DNA of 64,000 nt from Rhizoclosmatium globosum (lineage: Eukaryota > Chytridiomycota > Chytridiomycetes > Chytridiales > Chytriomycetaceae). Below the pieces are notes generated by a model. That model saw only the letters and a list, made by a program, of their open reading frames with translations, ran no database searches and was not told where the DNA came from. This document shows positions 10,259 through 20,129 of the stretch, one piece after another; the stretch's first letter is position 1, and every line of letters starts with the position of its first letter. The DNA lies in the NCBI GenBank assembly GCA_002104985.1, contig MCGO01000144.1:1-64000 (forward strand). Direction: 5' to 3'. The position numbers and the translations under genes were made by a program.

Positions 10259-10699
10259 AGCGAAGAAACTGCCAGCAACACTCAAATGAATTCCAACACC
10301 ACCCCCCTACCATGCCTTCTACTCAGTCTAACAACTCTCGTGCCAATGACCAATAAAGCCCAAGCCTTTATTCCTCAATACTCTTCTCGCATAAACTACC
10401 GCCGTCAACCTCGCCTCAATCTACTACCACAACACTACACCCCCCTCTTTCGCAACACTATTTCCCCTCCAACATCCCCAAACAACTCCCAACATCTCAT
10501 CAACGAAATCTACAACCAACTCACCGACAAACTTCGTTCAATTGCCCTTGATCTCTATGACCCTTTCATTTCCAAAATCTCATCCTCTGACCCCAAAACC
10601 AATCCCAAGAATCCACCTATTAAACCTCCTGTCTCCACCACAGAAGCCATCCGCCAAGCCCAGAAATCCCTCCACCAGAAACCCCACCATTTACACCGT

Positions 10700-12518
10700 C
10701 CAAAGAACTTCTAGAAAATGCTCGTACATCCTTCCACAAATTATTTGCCTCAGCTGACCCTAACTACTCTGAACCGCCACACCCTTTCCCTGACAATGAA
10801 CAACCACCTCCACTGCCCCAAAACTTTGAATTCTCCACGCCGCAGCAAGTCACCAACATAATCGAAAAACACCCCCTCCACAAAGCCTCTGGTCCCGACA
10901 GTATATCCATAGATCTCTTGAAACACCTCTGCCTCACAACCGACCTTCCCGACCTTCTATCTGCCATGTTTAATCAAATCTTTGTCTCTGGAATTATCCC
11001 CGAACAATGGAAAGCCTTCACCACAGTCCTTATCCCAAAATCAAGCACCCCGCCAGCAAACCCGTCTCTCCTCGACTTCCGTCCCATTGGTCTTAGTAAC
11101 ATCCTCCGTCTCCTCTACGAAAAACATCTTCTTGTATATCTAAAACAGTTCACCTCCCTCCACCCTAGCCAACAGGGTTTCGTCAAAAATCGCTCAACTA
11201 TCTGTAACCTGAATTGGGCCGCCAACACTTCCCACCAGTCCACTCGAACACTCCTTCTCGACTTCCACAAAGCCTATGACACCGTTGACATCCACATCCT
11301 CCTCTTCAAACTTGAACAAAATATTCGCTCCACCGGTCACTGTCCCATTCTTCTACAACTCCTTGCAGCCATCCATCAACTCTTCTCCACCACTTTTACC
11401 AAAATCTGCATCAACTCCAAACTCTCTCGTACAATCCGCCGCAGCCGTGGCCTCCCACAAGGCTCTACCTTAGCCCCACTTCTCTTCAACATCTTCATCA
11501 ACGACCTTGCCCAGCTCTTAGACAACACCCTTCCCCCCACAGAGGCAACACTCCTACATCTCTCTTTGCCGATGATGTGGCCGTCAGAACAAACTCCAAC
11601 GAAAATCTCCAAATTGCCTTTACCGAAATCTCCCGCTGGTGCCAACAGAATCGTATGTCCCTCTCTCCAACTAAGTGCTTTACTATCAACTACTCTGGTC
11701 CCGCCCTCATCTACAACAACACTCGAATTGCAAACACTAACTCTCACAAATACCTTGGTATCAACATTTCTACTTCAGGCCCCTTGTTCTATCAGTACTA
11801 CACTGGCAAGATTCACCAAGCTCGTCAAACCTTCCAGAAACTCTCGAACTCGCCTTTCGCTCGCTTTTGGCATCCCCACCACCGCCGAAACATATTCTTC
11901 TCACTTATCCGTTCACGATGGGAATATGCCACTCCTCTCGCAATGGCTGTACTTACCCAACAGCAGCTCTCTTCTCTAGACTATCTTGGTACTACACTCA
12001 TCAACTCTGTCTGCCAGTGGATCTTCAAGCCATTTCAACAACACCTGCCTCTACCTGTGCCATCTCCACAAGTTCGCTACCTACTTGGAATCCAGACGTA
12101 CCGCGATCGTGCCAACTACCTTGTCGCCCTTCTAGCCGCAAAGCCTCCAACACTCATCCCTACACTTTCACCCGATGCTTGTACTCTCACAACCTTTCTT
12201 CGACACTTGCCTCTTGTCAACCAAATTCGTACGTACTTCCATCAATCCGACGAACTTGACTTGAAAACCGCCATCAAACGATACTTCCGCGACCAAGAAA
12301 TCCACTCGAACCAGCAACTTAAGCACATTATCTTCAAACCCTTTTCAGGAATGGCAAACGTTCTCAAACACTCTCAACTCACAGCTTCACAACAGTCTGC
12401 CCTTGTTCGTCACAACTTGTCTCTAGCCCACCGGCCAGACCCTCTTGTCACCAAAGCCCTAGCCAAGAACGATCTTGTATTTGCTTACCGCCGACTTGTA
12501 TTTCTTCGCCAACTCTGA
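10700..12518 (+). pseudogene. LINE reverse transcriptase, one frameshift at a C run
   Basis: Non-LTR reverse transcriptase motifs appear in order: HKASGPDSISIDLL; GIIPEQWKAFTTVLIPK; LDFRPIGLSNILRLLYEKHL; QQGFVKNRSTI; LLLDFHKAYDTVD; SRGLPQGSTLAPLLFNIFIN; then FADDVAV, the catalytic YxDD-type box. A single missing C near 11533-11538 (six Cs versus seven in the truncated copy) shifts the frame just before FADDVAV. The remainder reads on to 12518. The C-terminal 250 residues have no CCHC or endonuclease-like signature. As drawn, this copy should not yield a full RT unless the shift is a sequence error. Confidence 0.85.
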
Positions 12519-12620
12519 ATACTCTTGAAACTCTAACTTCTTTCGACTCTTGCTTTTCAATCTTATTCTAACCTAAACTCTGTTGGTATCCACGGAATAA
12601 AGAATGTTCAAAAAAAAAAA

Positions 12621-12652
12621 ACCCTAACCCTAACCCTAGTCCTAACCCCTAA
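12621..12652 (+). repeat. Telomeric repeat after LINE poly(A)
   Basis: ccctaaccctaaccctagtc followed by ctaacccctaag, joined without spacer to the poly(A). This is the junction expected if the reverse transcriptase primed on a TTAGGG 3' end. Confidence 0.9.
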
Positions 12653-12798
12653 GGTCTTGTTTTTTAAATGGTTTTAAATAGTATGAAGGAATTAAATGAA
12701 AAGAGGGGGAGGTTGCTCTGCCAATCCCAGTGGAAATCTTGTGCTCTTTCACATTCCTTCGAGAACATCCCTACTAGTACTCCTTGAGATAACTAACT

Positions 12799-12964
12799 GT
12801 GTTTTTATGTTTATTTAGTGTATAAAATTAATGTATAAATGTTCTTTTATTGATAAGTGAGCAGTTAGAGAATAGGAGTCTGCATCTGCATCTGCGTCTG
12901 CGTCTGCATCTGCGTCTGCGTCTGCATCTGCGTCTGCGTCTGCATCTGCGTCTGCGTCTGCATT
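12799..12964. repeat. Duplicated 104-bp segment plus CTGCAT/CTGCGT hexamer array (left copy)
   Basis: 12799-12902 is repeated essentially base for base at 15242-15345 (starting gtgtttttatgtttatttag). It runs into an array of the hexamers ctgcat and ctgcgt at about 12879-12964. With the right copy it brackets the second family member. Confidence 0.9.
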
Positions 12965-12973
12965 GTTGATCCA

Positions 12974-13032
12974 ACAGTATAGAACCCTAACCCTACCCTA
13001 ATTCTAACCCTAAAACCCTAACCCTAATTATA
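12974..13032 (+). repeat. Degenerate telomeric tract
   Basis: After ccaacagtatagaa come ccctaaccctaccctaattc and taaccctaaaaccctaaccc, ending in taattataatc. All is C-strand sequence in the same orientation as the other tracts. Within about 55 bp it gives way to the truncated 5' end of the second family copy. Confidence 0.85.
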
Positions 13033-13086
13033 ATCTGGTATAGATGTGGTTTGATCCTAACTCTCCTAACTCTGGAGTATAGAACC

Positions 13087-14984
13087 TTAACGTTTTCTGG
13101 ACTAGCTGATTCTGTCAGAAGGAGAGTTCAGAACAACCGACAATGTCTTGAGTTGAAAAATCAAATTGGTGCAGATTATGTATTTTGTACAATCAACCAG
13201 GGAACAAAAGACATTTACTCAAGTGATATAATCATGAACCGTAGTAATCGTACAACTTCATGGTCACATGGAAATCCCTTATATAAAAGAATGAACACTC
13301 TCCATGGAAAAGCCACAACACCAGACAATGGGTTTGACTATGTAGATGTCAGTATTACAATTGCCTACAAAAGTTCTACAACTGGGAGAGGCCTGACTGT
13401 TGTGGGCAATATTTTCAATCTGGCTAAATTTTTTAAATCTAAAGGATTCATTGTAACTGAGAATCCTATGTTGGGTTCTAAAAATATTGGTGGCATTGAC
13501 TTTGTGGCTAGAGGATCTTGTCTATATAAAGGAATCATGAAAGGACAGGCATATCCAAACTTCAAGTCACTGTTTGTTGTTCACAAAAATTCAAATACAG
13601 GTTTTAGTGGAACAGGGCCTCGTGATTGGAGGGAGTGCTCACCCAAATTGCTAAATACAGTTGGATCTTTTATGGACTTTTCTAACGGACTTGATGACAA
13701 AGATACTGCATTTCGAATTGAGTTTCGATGTTTAGCTAAAACTGCAGGTGCTGTCGCAGAAAACTTCAAAAAAGATTTGTTCAATTTTGAGGAGAAAGTT
13801 GCATACCTTGTCTTTGTGTTTCCTACAAAGACAATTATCAGTTACATTAGAATACGGATCAAAACCATGATAACACTGGCACTTATATTGAAACAGTTTG
13901 TTCAAAGAAATGAGGATATATTTGGAAGGTACCATCATGATGTAGCAAATGAATTTGATGATGAGTGCCATTCTCTCTTTTCCAAACCACCCTCATATTA
14001 CAGCAATGCTTTCCATCAAGCAACCATGAAACGCTACACAAGATATGTCTTTGAGTTTGGATTGACTTGTCTAGATGCATTTCCAGCATTACAGAAGTTG
14101 AAGAATCCTGAAAATTGGGACAGAGGGGATGTGATGGATAATTATCCAGACAAATTATTGCCTTTCAAGCCTGGTACGGAATTCCGTTTGGACTCATCAA
14201 TGCATCAGTAAGAGCTCCAAGGAACACTAAACTTGGCAATATATTTGAAAAACTAAGTAATCAAACTGCACAACTTGTTCGTAATGGTTTGGCAGAATTA
14301 GATGACACAGACATGGCCGATCAACAAGATACAGTTCCAGTACCACTTTTTAATCTTGATGAAATTGTTCAAGAGTGTGCTATTCTCCTTGTAAGAGGGC
14401 TCATCAGCACTATTCCTGCTCCATGCTTAAGGTTTCCACAAAAATTTGATCAAACTGTGGCAAGAGCAATTCTTGATATTGATGTTTTCAAGAAACATGT
14501 TGACCATTTGAATACCATCCCATATCACATAACAAAATCAATAAGTAGCAGTCGATATAAAACGTTCCAGGAAAAACTTGATGCTGTTGCATGCTTAGAT
14601 GCAAACCGTGTCAAAGAACATTTAAAGAAACAAACCAAATGGAATGGACTGGCTGCTTATTATGGTTTGCTCTGGAAGGTGTTGGAGAGTATTGAAAATA
14701 GGCAGTGATACGGGATGAATGATGGGCCAACAAATTTGATTCCAACCTTCAAAGGAAACTTTCAAGCAGAAATGAAAAGCCGCATTGAAATAATTCCATC
14801 TGGAGGTTGGAGTGATGATTCACACATTTGGAACTCAACAAGACTCTCATACCCCAATGGCAAAGTTATGAATGTGTTGAGAGTCTTCCATAGATCAGAA
14901 CTTGACTATAATGTTACTCCTAGAAATCATAGCTACATTCCAAATGTTTCAACAGACAAAAGTGGTTCTGATTCTTTTTCCTAA
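13087..14984 (+). pseudogene. Subtelomeric family copy 2, 5'-truncated and broken
   Basis: Paralogue of 3461-6165. Similarity starts at about 13087 (FSGLADSVRRRV against LAGFTEKFKRLL), a point well inside copy 1, so roughly the first 265 residues are missing and replaced by telomeric sequence. Shared blocks include QGTKDIYSSDI, HGNPLYKRMNT, IGGIDFVARGSCLYKG and the C-terminal RFPQKF region. The frame shifts near 14165-14180, after which GIPFGLINASV continues in another frame. An in-frame TGA at 14706-14708 interrupts sequence that clearly aligns on both sides (SIENRQ stop YGMNDGP). The last part, to 14984, matches the end of copy 1 (RIEIIPSGGW against RFEVLPCGDL). A pseudogene unless the breaks are errors. 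The family's function is unknown. Confidence 0.75.
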
Positions 14985-15144
14985 TTCAGTGTTCTATCAG
15001 TTACAACCAATGAACCAGCCACTCCTCCTTCTTTTTTCATTAAATAATATTTCCACACCTATGCAGCAATATCCTTCAAATCTCTACAAATAAAGGCAGT
15101 ATCTTTTCAGTGATAACTTTTATTTTCACTTCAACAGTCTGAGA

Positions 15145-15170
15145 CTGCATCTGCATCTGCATCTGCATAT
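15145..15170. repeat. Short CTGCAT hexamer run
   Basis: Four ctgcat units, the last followed by atgc. Same motif as the longer arrays at 12879-12964 and 15322-15400. Confidence 0.8.
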
Positions 15171-15241
15171 GCAAACCCAAACCCAAATCTCAACACTAAG
15201 GCCAAAACAGGATGGGTCAGAAAAAAGTGGTGTGGGAAATG

Positions 15242-15400
15242 GTGTTTTTATGTTTATTTAGTGTATAAAATTAATGTATAAATGTTCTTTTATTGATAAG
15301 TGAGCAGTTAGAGAATAGGAGTCTGCATCTGCATCTGCGTCTGCATCTGCGTCTGCGTCTGCGTCTGCATCTGCGTCTGCATCTGCGTCTGCATCTGCAA
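15242..15400. repeat. Duplicated 104-bp segment plus CTGCAT/CTGCGT array (right copy)
   Basis: 15242-15345 repeats 12799-12902. The hexamer array continues to about 15400. Together the two copies flank the telomeric tract and broken gene between them, so the unit looks like a subtelomeric duplication module. From 15400 to 15600 no gene is visible; a last telomere-like fragment (aaccctaacctaacctgacg) lies at about 15546-15565. Confidence 0.9.
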
Positions 15401-15599
15401 GACATAACCCAAATTAAAACTTGGCCCCAACAAACACATAACAGTATTCTTTGAGGTTGAAATAAGAGTTATATTGGTTGTTTTGGCCATTTATGATGGT
15501 ATAGTCCAGTTGACCATCTTAACCCATCCCAACACTAAGGGTATAAACCCTAACCTAACCTGACGGCCGTATATTGGGGTCAGTTCGGTAGTGTCCTGT

Positions 15600-16255
15600 T
15601 TTGACAAGGGGGTTAGTAGGCCAGCAGACGCACCTGTCGCGGCTTGCTGCAGCAGCACAGTGTCTTTTTGTTGGTGGCACTTTTCCAGTACCCCTTGCCT
15701 TCCACCCTGCTCCATAGCCGCCTGTCCCGCCGGACCCTCCTGTCCCACTTGTCCCGCCTGTCCAGCTCCTGTGGGTCTTTCCCGTCCCTCGCCATGTTTT
15801 GATTGCTCTCCTTCGCCTCTGGCACTGCTGCGTATTGTCTTGTTGAGGGTTTGGCAGTTATTGTTGCTGCGTGTTTCCTGTTGCACCGGCCCCCTCGCCC
15901 CTCTCGCTCCCTTGTCCCTTTAACTCCTCGGCTCCTGCAACGCGTCGTTTGCGTCTGCATGGTGTTGTTGGCGGGGGTGTCGCGTTTTTCGAGAAGTTTT
16001 TTCTGGATTCACACAACCAAATCACATACCTTGTAATCCATCCATCATAGCGGCTCCAAACAGTGTTAGCGTCCCAACCACTACGGCAGGTTGTATTCAC
16101 ATGGTCCATGAGCTGCTTCAACCCATCAACCTTCCTCAACAACTGATCCGATTTCATTTTCACGTCCTGCCCCGCCAACAACAATTTTGAAATTGGATGT
16201 AACTTCCAGCCAATTGATCATAGCTGTGAATTCGCCTGGTGTAGTAAATGTTTGA
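15600..16255 (-). pseudogene. Degenerate fragment, possibly Myb/SANT-like
   Basis: Minus-strand translations give EFTAMINWLEVTSNFKIVVG at about 16235-16175. After a frame change, KSDQLLRKVDGLKQLMDHVN and CRSGWDANTVWSRYDGWITR follow at about 16165-16035. The Trp spacing and helical pattern resemble the Myb/SANT-like DNA-binding domains of transposon-related proteins. Downstream (15960-15600) the DNA becomes GC-rich and encodes a Gly/Gln-rich, collagen-like stretch (GAGQAGQVGQEGPAGQ) in one frame. Frame changes argue against an intact gene. Identification is tentative. Confidence 0.3.
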
Positions 16256-16797
16256 GTAAGTGGCTTGGATGCCGACTTACGGCCTTGTCCTGTAGATCAC
16301 TTTCGCTTCAATGGACTTGGCGGCTTCATTATCGGAAAGTCTGGCAATGGTTCCGTTGGTGGCCGTAACGCTGGCTTCGGTGCCATGGTGGTGGTGAAAA
16401 GCGAAACTGAAAAGCGAAAAGTGAAACACAAACTTGAAAAGCAGACCCACCTCACGCTTTTCGAATCCAAAAGCGAACTTTGGACGTTCCAAAACTTTGC
16501 TTTTCGCACTTCTCAAAATTGTCCAAATTCCCCAACTTTGACCACCCCTATTGTCAACCCGTGTGCTGGTCGGAACAACACTACATCCAAAAATTTGGGG
16601 GGATTCCAAGACAGCGCCAGGGGCGCTCCCACAAAAATTGTGAAATACAAGCTGAGTATGCAAGACTAGCTTTTATTTGGTATCTTTTTAAAAATGATCT
16701 ACTACTCCTAATGTTACACATATTTAAGGCTCTTTGCAACGGTTTCTCAGTTCTGTTTGTAAAATCTACAGCAGTAGAGTGGGAAAGGCAGAGGCTT
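16256..16797. other. No confident gene
   Basis: Contains only a short minus-strand ORF beginning MAPKPALRPPTEPL at about 16385, which may be the 5' exon of the degenerate fragment to the left. Otherwise it is the 3' flank of the carnitine acetyltransferase gene. No repeats or RNA genes recognised. Confidence 0.4.
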
Positions 16798-19202
16798 TTA
16801 TTCAATTTGCTCAAACACTTTTTTCAATTCTGAAATAGATTCTTCCAAAGCATGTACCATTTTTTGATTTTGCATTCCTTCCTTCTTACTCACAACAGTG
16901 AACATAAGATTGTTGCCCTTGATTTGATAACCAATTCCATAACCATCATTGACAACCTGTCCAAAGCCCAAACCATTGAACCACTCACTCGAAATCTGCG
17001 AAGTGCTCAATTTCCAATGAGTTGATTTGGAATACGCAGGATCCAGAAAGAGTCCTCCTAATCCTTGTTGTTTCTCTTTTTCAGTTTGTACAAGCCTCAA
17101 CCCAAGTAAATGCCGATCAACACCTTTTCCATCACAAGCTTCAGCCAGATATTGGCTTTGAGCTTTCATTGCCCTTCTTCCCAGTTTTGCCTTTCTTTCT
17201 AAACCAACGCCTGGATCTTGCATCACTTGTACAAATCGGAGGCTCTCAGAACTCAAGCTGCGACCAGTTTCAGTTCGACCCCATTGAAACTTCTTTGTCT
17301 GCGCAGCTTCATACGTTGCAACAGACTCCCCATAGACTTTATAGTATGCCAATTGAATTGCCATTTGAACGAAAGCATCTGGTGAGCACTTCAACTCTTT
17401 GATGGCATCTTTTCCAAAGCCCTTCACTTCCAGAACTCGCAACTCCTCCCCATCCACTAGTGTTTGAAATTTCTCTTCGGCCTTCAAAATGAAGCTTTTG
17501 ATGTTATCTGAAACATCAAAGTCTAATTTGGAAGGAGCTGTATGTTTGATTCCTGTTGGACGTCCATGATTTATGGTGCCTTTGGCAAGAGACCCAAGAA
17601 GCCAATCACAAAGCCTGAGGGTTGGAGAACCATCAACCATAGAATGTTCGCCATTGAAGCCTGCCGCAGCATTATCAAAGACAATAAATTGCAAACTCTT
17701 GTCAAAGAATCGATTCTTGCCATCTCCCACCCAACAGCCCATAGCTCTCTAAAGTGTTCATTTAGTGTTGAGTACTTAATATGCGAAAGCTAAGAAATAT
17801 TACTTCTTCCAAAGTCGTTGGTTTTGAGTCATCAAGACAAATCACAAAGGCTGCTGTTTCAATCTTGTCCAGAGATAATTGGTTCTTTTTGGAAAAGGAG
17901 AGTAATTCTTGACGAGCCTAGAAGATGATGGCTATTTTAGCAAGATGCTTTATCACAGTGAGTTCAACTGTACATGAGTCCAAGCGTCACGATCTAAAGT
18001 TGTCAATACTCCAACAGGTGGTACATCTTCAAATTGATCTGCAGTGTTGTAGATAGCCTCTATTTGTCTGACGAATCAAAGAATTAGAATCAATAGTTTT
18101 CTGAGAGAAGCTTACTCTTTAATCTCGTCCGTTGACAACTGTTTACCATTCACAACCAGTTCCACATTAAAGAACTGATTCTTTCGAACCACAATAATAT
18201 GATTATGTTTAGTTGGATCTGATAGACGTGTAATATCCTCTGGGATTTGAGGAATACGTGTTGAATTGAAAAGGTATCTGTGGAGAAAATGTTCAACGCC
18301 CCAATTAAAAGTCAGTTTTAGAGCTTACCTGTATTGATTTGAACAGAGTGCTGTCCCGCGGACCATATCCGGCTGCAGCTCTTCACTGCGAGGGGAAAGC
18401 GTCAATGCACAGATCTATTCCATGGTTAAAACTTACGTCACAATCAATCTCCGAAATTCCATTGCAGCCGTGGCTATTTCAGCGGCTCTCAAAGCGGGTT
18501 GCCCCATTCGGTTTGGATCGTCAACAAATGAGTAGTAATAGCTGACATTTACGACAACAGGATCACGATACGCCATATACGCCAGAGAATTCCACCAATC
18601 AATCAACCAACTATTTGGTTTCGACTTGTCGTGTTCGATCAAACGCTGTTGGAGCGTCCTTCCAAAGCCAGTCATAAAATCGTTGACAACTGCTGTGGTA
18701 GTACCGTATTCGGCCTTTGAAAGAAGCGGGCGGACTGATGCAAGATACTTGGAGCATGTTTCTTCAAGGGACGGGATGGGCAGCTTGGTGGTTGATCAAT
18801 GATCAGACACATCACATGGGATACAACCAGGAGCAGACTCACCCGAGGCAAGCTATTCTGATACTTAAAGAGGTTCTTTTGAGGGGCGACAAAATGTGTC
18901 TTCAGTGGTTGTGTTAATGAGGTGCTATTGATTTGAGGTTTTGCTTGTTTCGTCTGTTTGAGTCTCTGAACGATCCGCTTTTTGAGATCCTTTTCGATCA
19001 ATTTGTCGAATTGTTTCAAAGTGAGTTGAGTTGATTGTTGCGGTTTCTTGAGCAGTTTCTGGCCGCCAAAGACAGGCAGTGATGAGGTCACTGATCGCAG
19101 TCCAAGAGCAGTTCCGACTGATTGAAACGATCCAGCGAATGTTGTTCGTCGATCTAAAGTTGCGATGAAGGGCCGCGCGAGGACCGTTGATGATCGCATC
19201 AT
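16798..19202 (-). CDS. CAT2: Carnitine O-acetyltransferase, multi-exon
   Basis: Transfers acetyl groups between CoA and carnitine to move acetyl units across mitochondrial or peroxisomal membranes. Exon 1 (19202-18843, from ATG-ATG at 19202/19199) encodes a basic, Ser/Arg-rich N-terminus typical of a mitochondrial presequence. Exon 2 (18783-18437) has LPIPSLEETCSKYLASVRPL and WWNSLAYMAYRDPVVVN. Exon 3 (18385-18329) has ELQPDMVRGTALCSNQYR. Further exons give PPVGVLTTLDRDAWTHV. The last large exon (17742-16798) contains the catalytic His in FDNAAAGFNGEHSMVDG and the C-terminal FNGLGFGQVVNDGYGIGYQI. Introns are about 45-60 bp with gt...ag ends. The C-terminus (KKVFEQIE) has no peroxisomal SKL-type signal, so mitochondrial location is favoured. 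The family assignment is firm; the symbol follows yeast usage. Confidence 0.93.
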
Positions 19203-19371
19203 CTGTGGCAACAGTCAATATGAGGTTCGAGTTTCAGTGCAGATTTGCAACACTCTCCAGGACAGGTCATGGTTGAATAAATATCAGAATCTTATTTCTT
19301 ATTTCTTATTAAAAATGCTGTCACAGATAACTTGTAAAGTTGTAGAATGAAACTGAGCAAACCCTCACAGT

Positions 19372-20001
19372 CTACAGATCCGACTTTGCGATTAAGTCCA
19401 AGAGTTGACGAACTCGAGGTCTGTCGGCAACCACGTACCGTTGAAGATAAACATCATCAATTGTGACAAGTGTGGCAGCAGGCACAGTATCGTCTCCTCC
19501 ATATCGTCGCTCCCATTGAATAGCAAGCATATCCACAACACTCTCCTCCAAATCTGACGCGGTCATTTCATTTCCGTGATGGAATTCCGGGTGATGCGAA
19601 TTGACGTCGTAATGGTGCTGTTTCGCGGCTTCCCAGTGAATTGTAGTGCCGTGAACCCATTTCTCGGTATACCCAATCACTTCAATAAACGAGTTGAGTT
19701 TCGAGTTATCATGCACATGGACCGTCTCGGCAGTCAAGTTTGGGAAGAATGGCCGGAAGCGGAGAAACGTCTTCCGGATGAATTCCTTGTGGCTCAGGGC
19801 GATTCGAGTGTTCTTCCGGGCCGCGAAAACAGTGGCAAAGAGATCAAAGTCGGCGTCGGCGATTGGAAACTGAGGCGTCTGCCCAAACAGCGAAACAGTG
19901 TCGCCGCCTTCCTCGGCTGCAAGGCGGAAAAGGGCAGCTGTCTTTTGAGCATCGGTCCATGCGAGGAATTGGGTTCCGTCTGTGATTGTTGCGGGATTCA
20001 T
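19372..20001 (-). CDS. DUF5662-like His-rich protein (209 aa)
   Basis: Single-exon ORF from an ATG at 20001. The centre holds VHVHDNSKLNSFIEVIGY, then HWEAAKQHHYDVNSHHPEFH and a C-terminal DMLAIQWERRYGG. This order (HD-SK, then HH...N.HHPE, then D.....W) matches the DUF5662 family, known from bacteria, large DNA viruses and some fungi. The His/Asp clusters suggest metal binding, perhaps HD-domain-like, but no activity is established. No targeting signal is seen. It lies 170 bp downstream of the start of the carnitine acetyltransferase gene on the same strand. Function unknown. Confidence 0.7.
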   Translation of the reverse strand: MNPATITDGTQFLAWTDAQKTAALFRLAAEEGGDTVSLFGQTPQFPIADADFDLFATVFAARKNTRIALSHKEFIRKTFLRFRPFFPNLTAETVHVHDNSKLNSFIEVIGYTEKWVHGTTIHWEAAKQHHYDVNSHHPEFHHGNEMTASDLEESVVDMLAIQWERRYGGDDTVPAATLVTIDDVYLQRYVVADRPRVRQLLDLIAKSDL

Positions 20002-20129
20002 TGGTTGTTGGATGATTTAATGGATCGGACTTGCATCCTCCAATTTGATGTGTCATATTATTGTGGAGAAGTATCTTATAATCAAAAACACGTTTATTTG
20101 AAGAAAATTAAGGAATAGCTCAGAAAGAA

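Larger units (their letters stand above)
9227..12621 (+). mobile_element. Telomere-associated non-LTR retrotransposon, near full length
   Basis: About 3.4 kb: a gag-like region (9235 to about 10260), a linker of about 520 bp, a reverse transcriptase (about 10700-12518), a short 3' UTR and poly(A) at 12610-12621. The poly(A) runs straight into ccctaaccctaaccctag. No apurinic-type endonuclease can be seen between gag and RT (there is room for only about 170 residues, largely Pro/Ser/Thr-rich) and no restriction-like endonuclease with its Cys-His motif after the RT. The frame is broken several times by single-base changes, near 9830, at the zinc-knuckle region, between 10623 and 10710, and at the C run near 11533. 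Near-identity to the copy at 8020-9188 implies recent movement. Confidence 0.85.

Noticed and set aside
15613..15960. Minus-strand ORF rich in Arg/Asp and a collagen-like alternative frame
   Set aside because: GC-rich low-complexity DNA opens several frames at once. No consistent frame or start; treated as part of a degenerate fragment.
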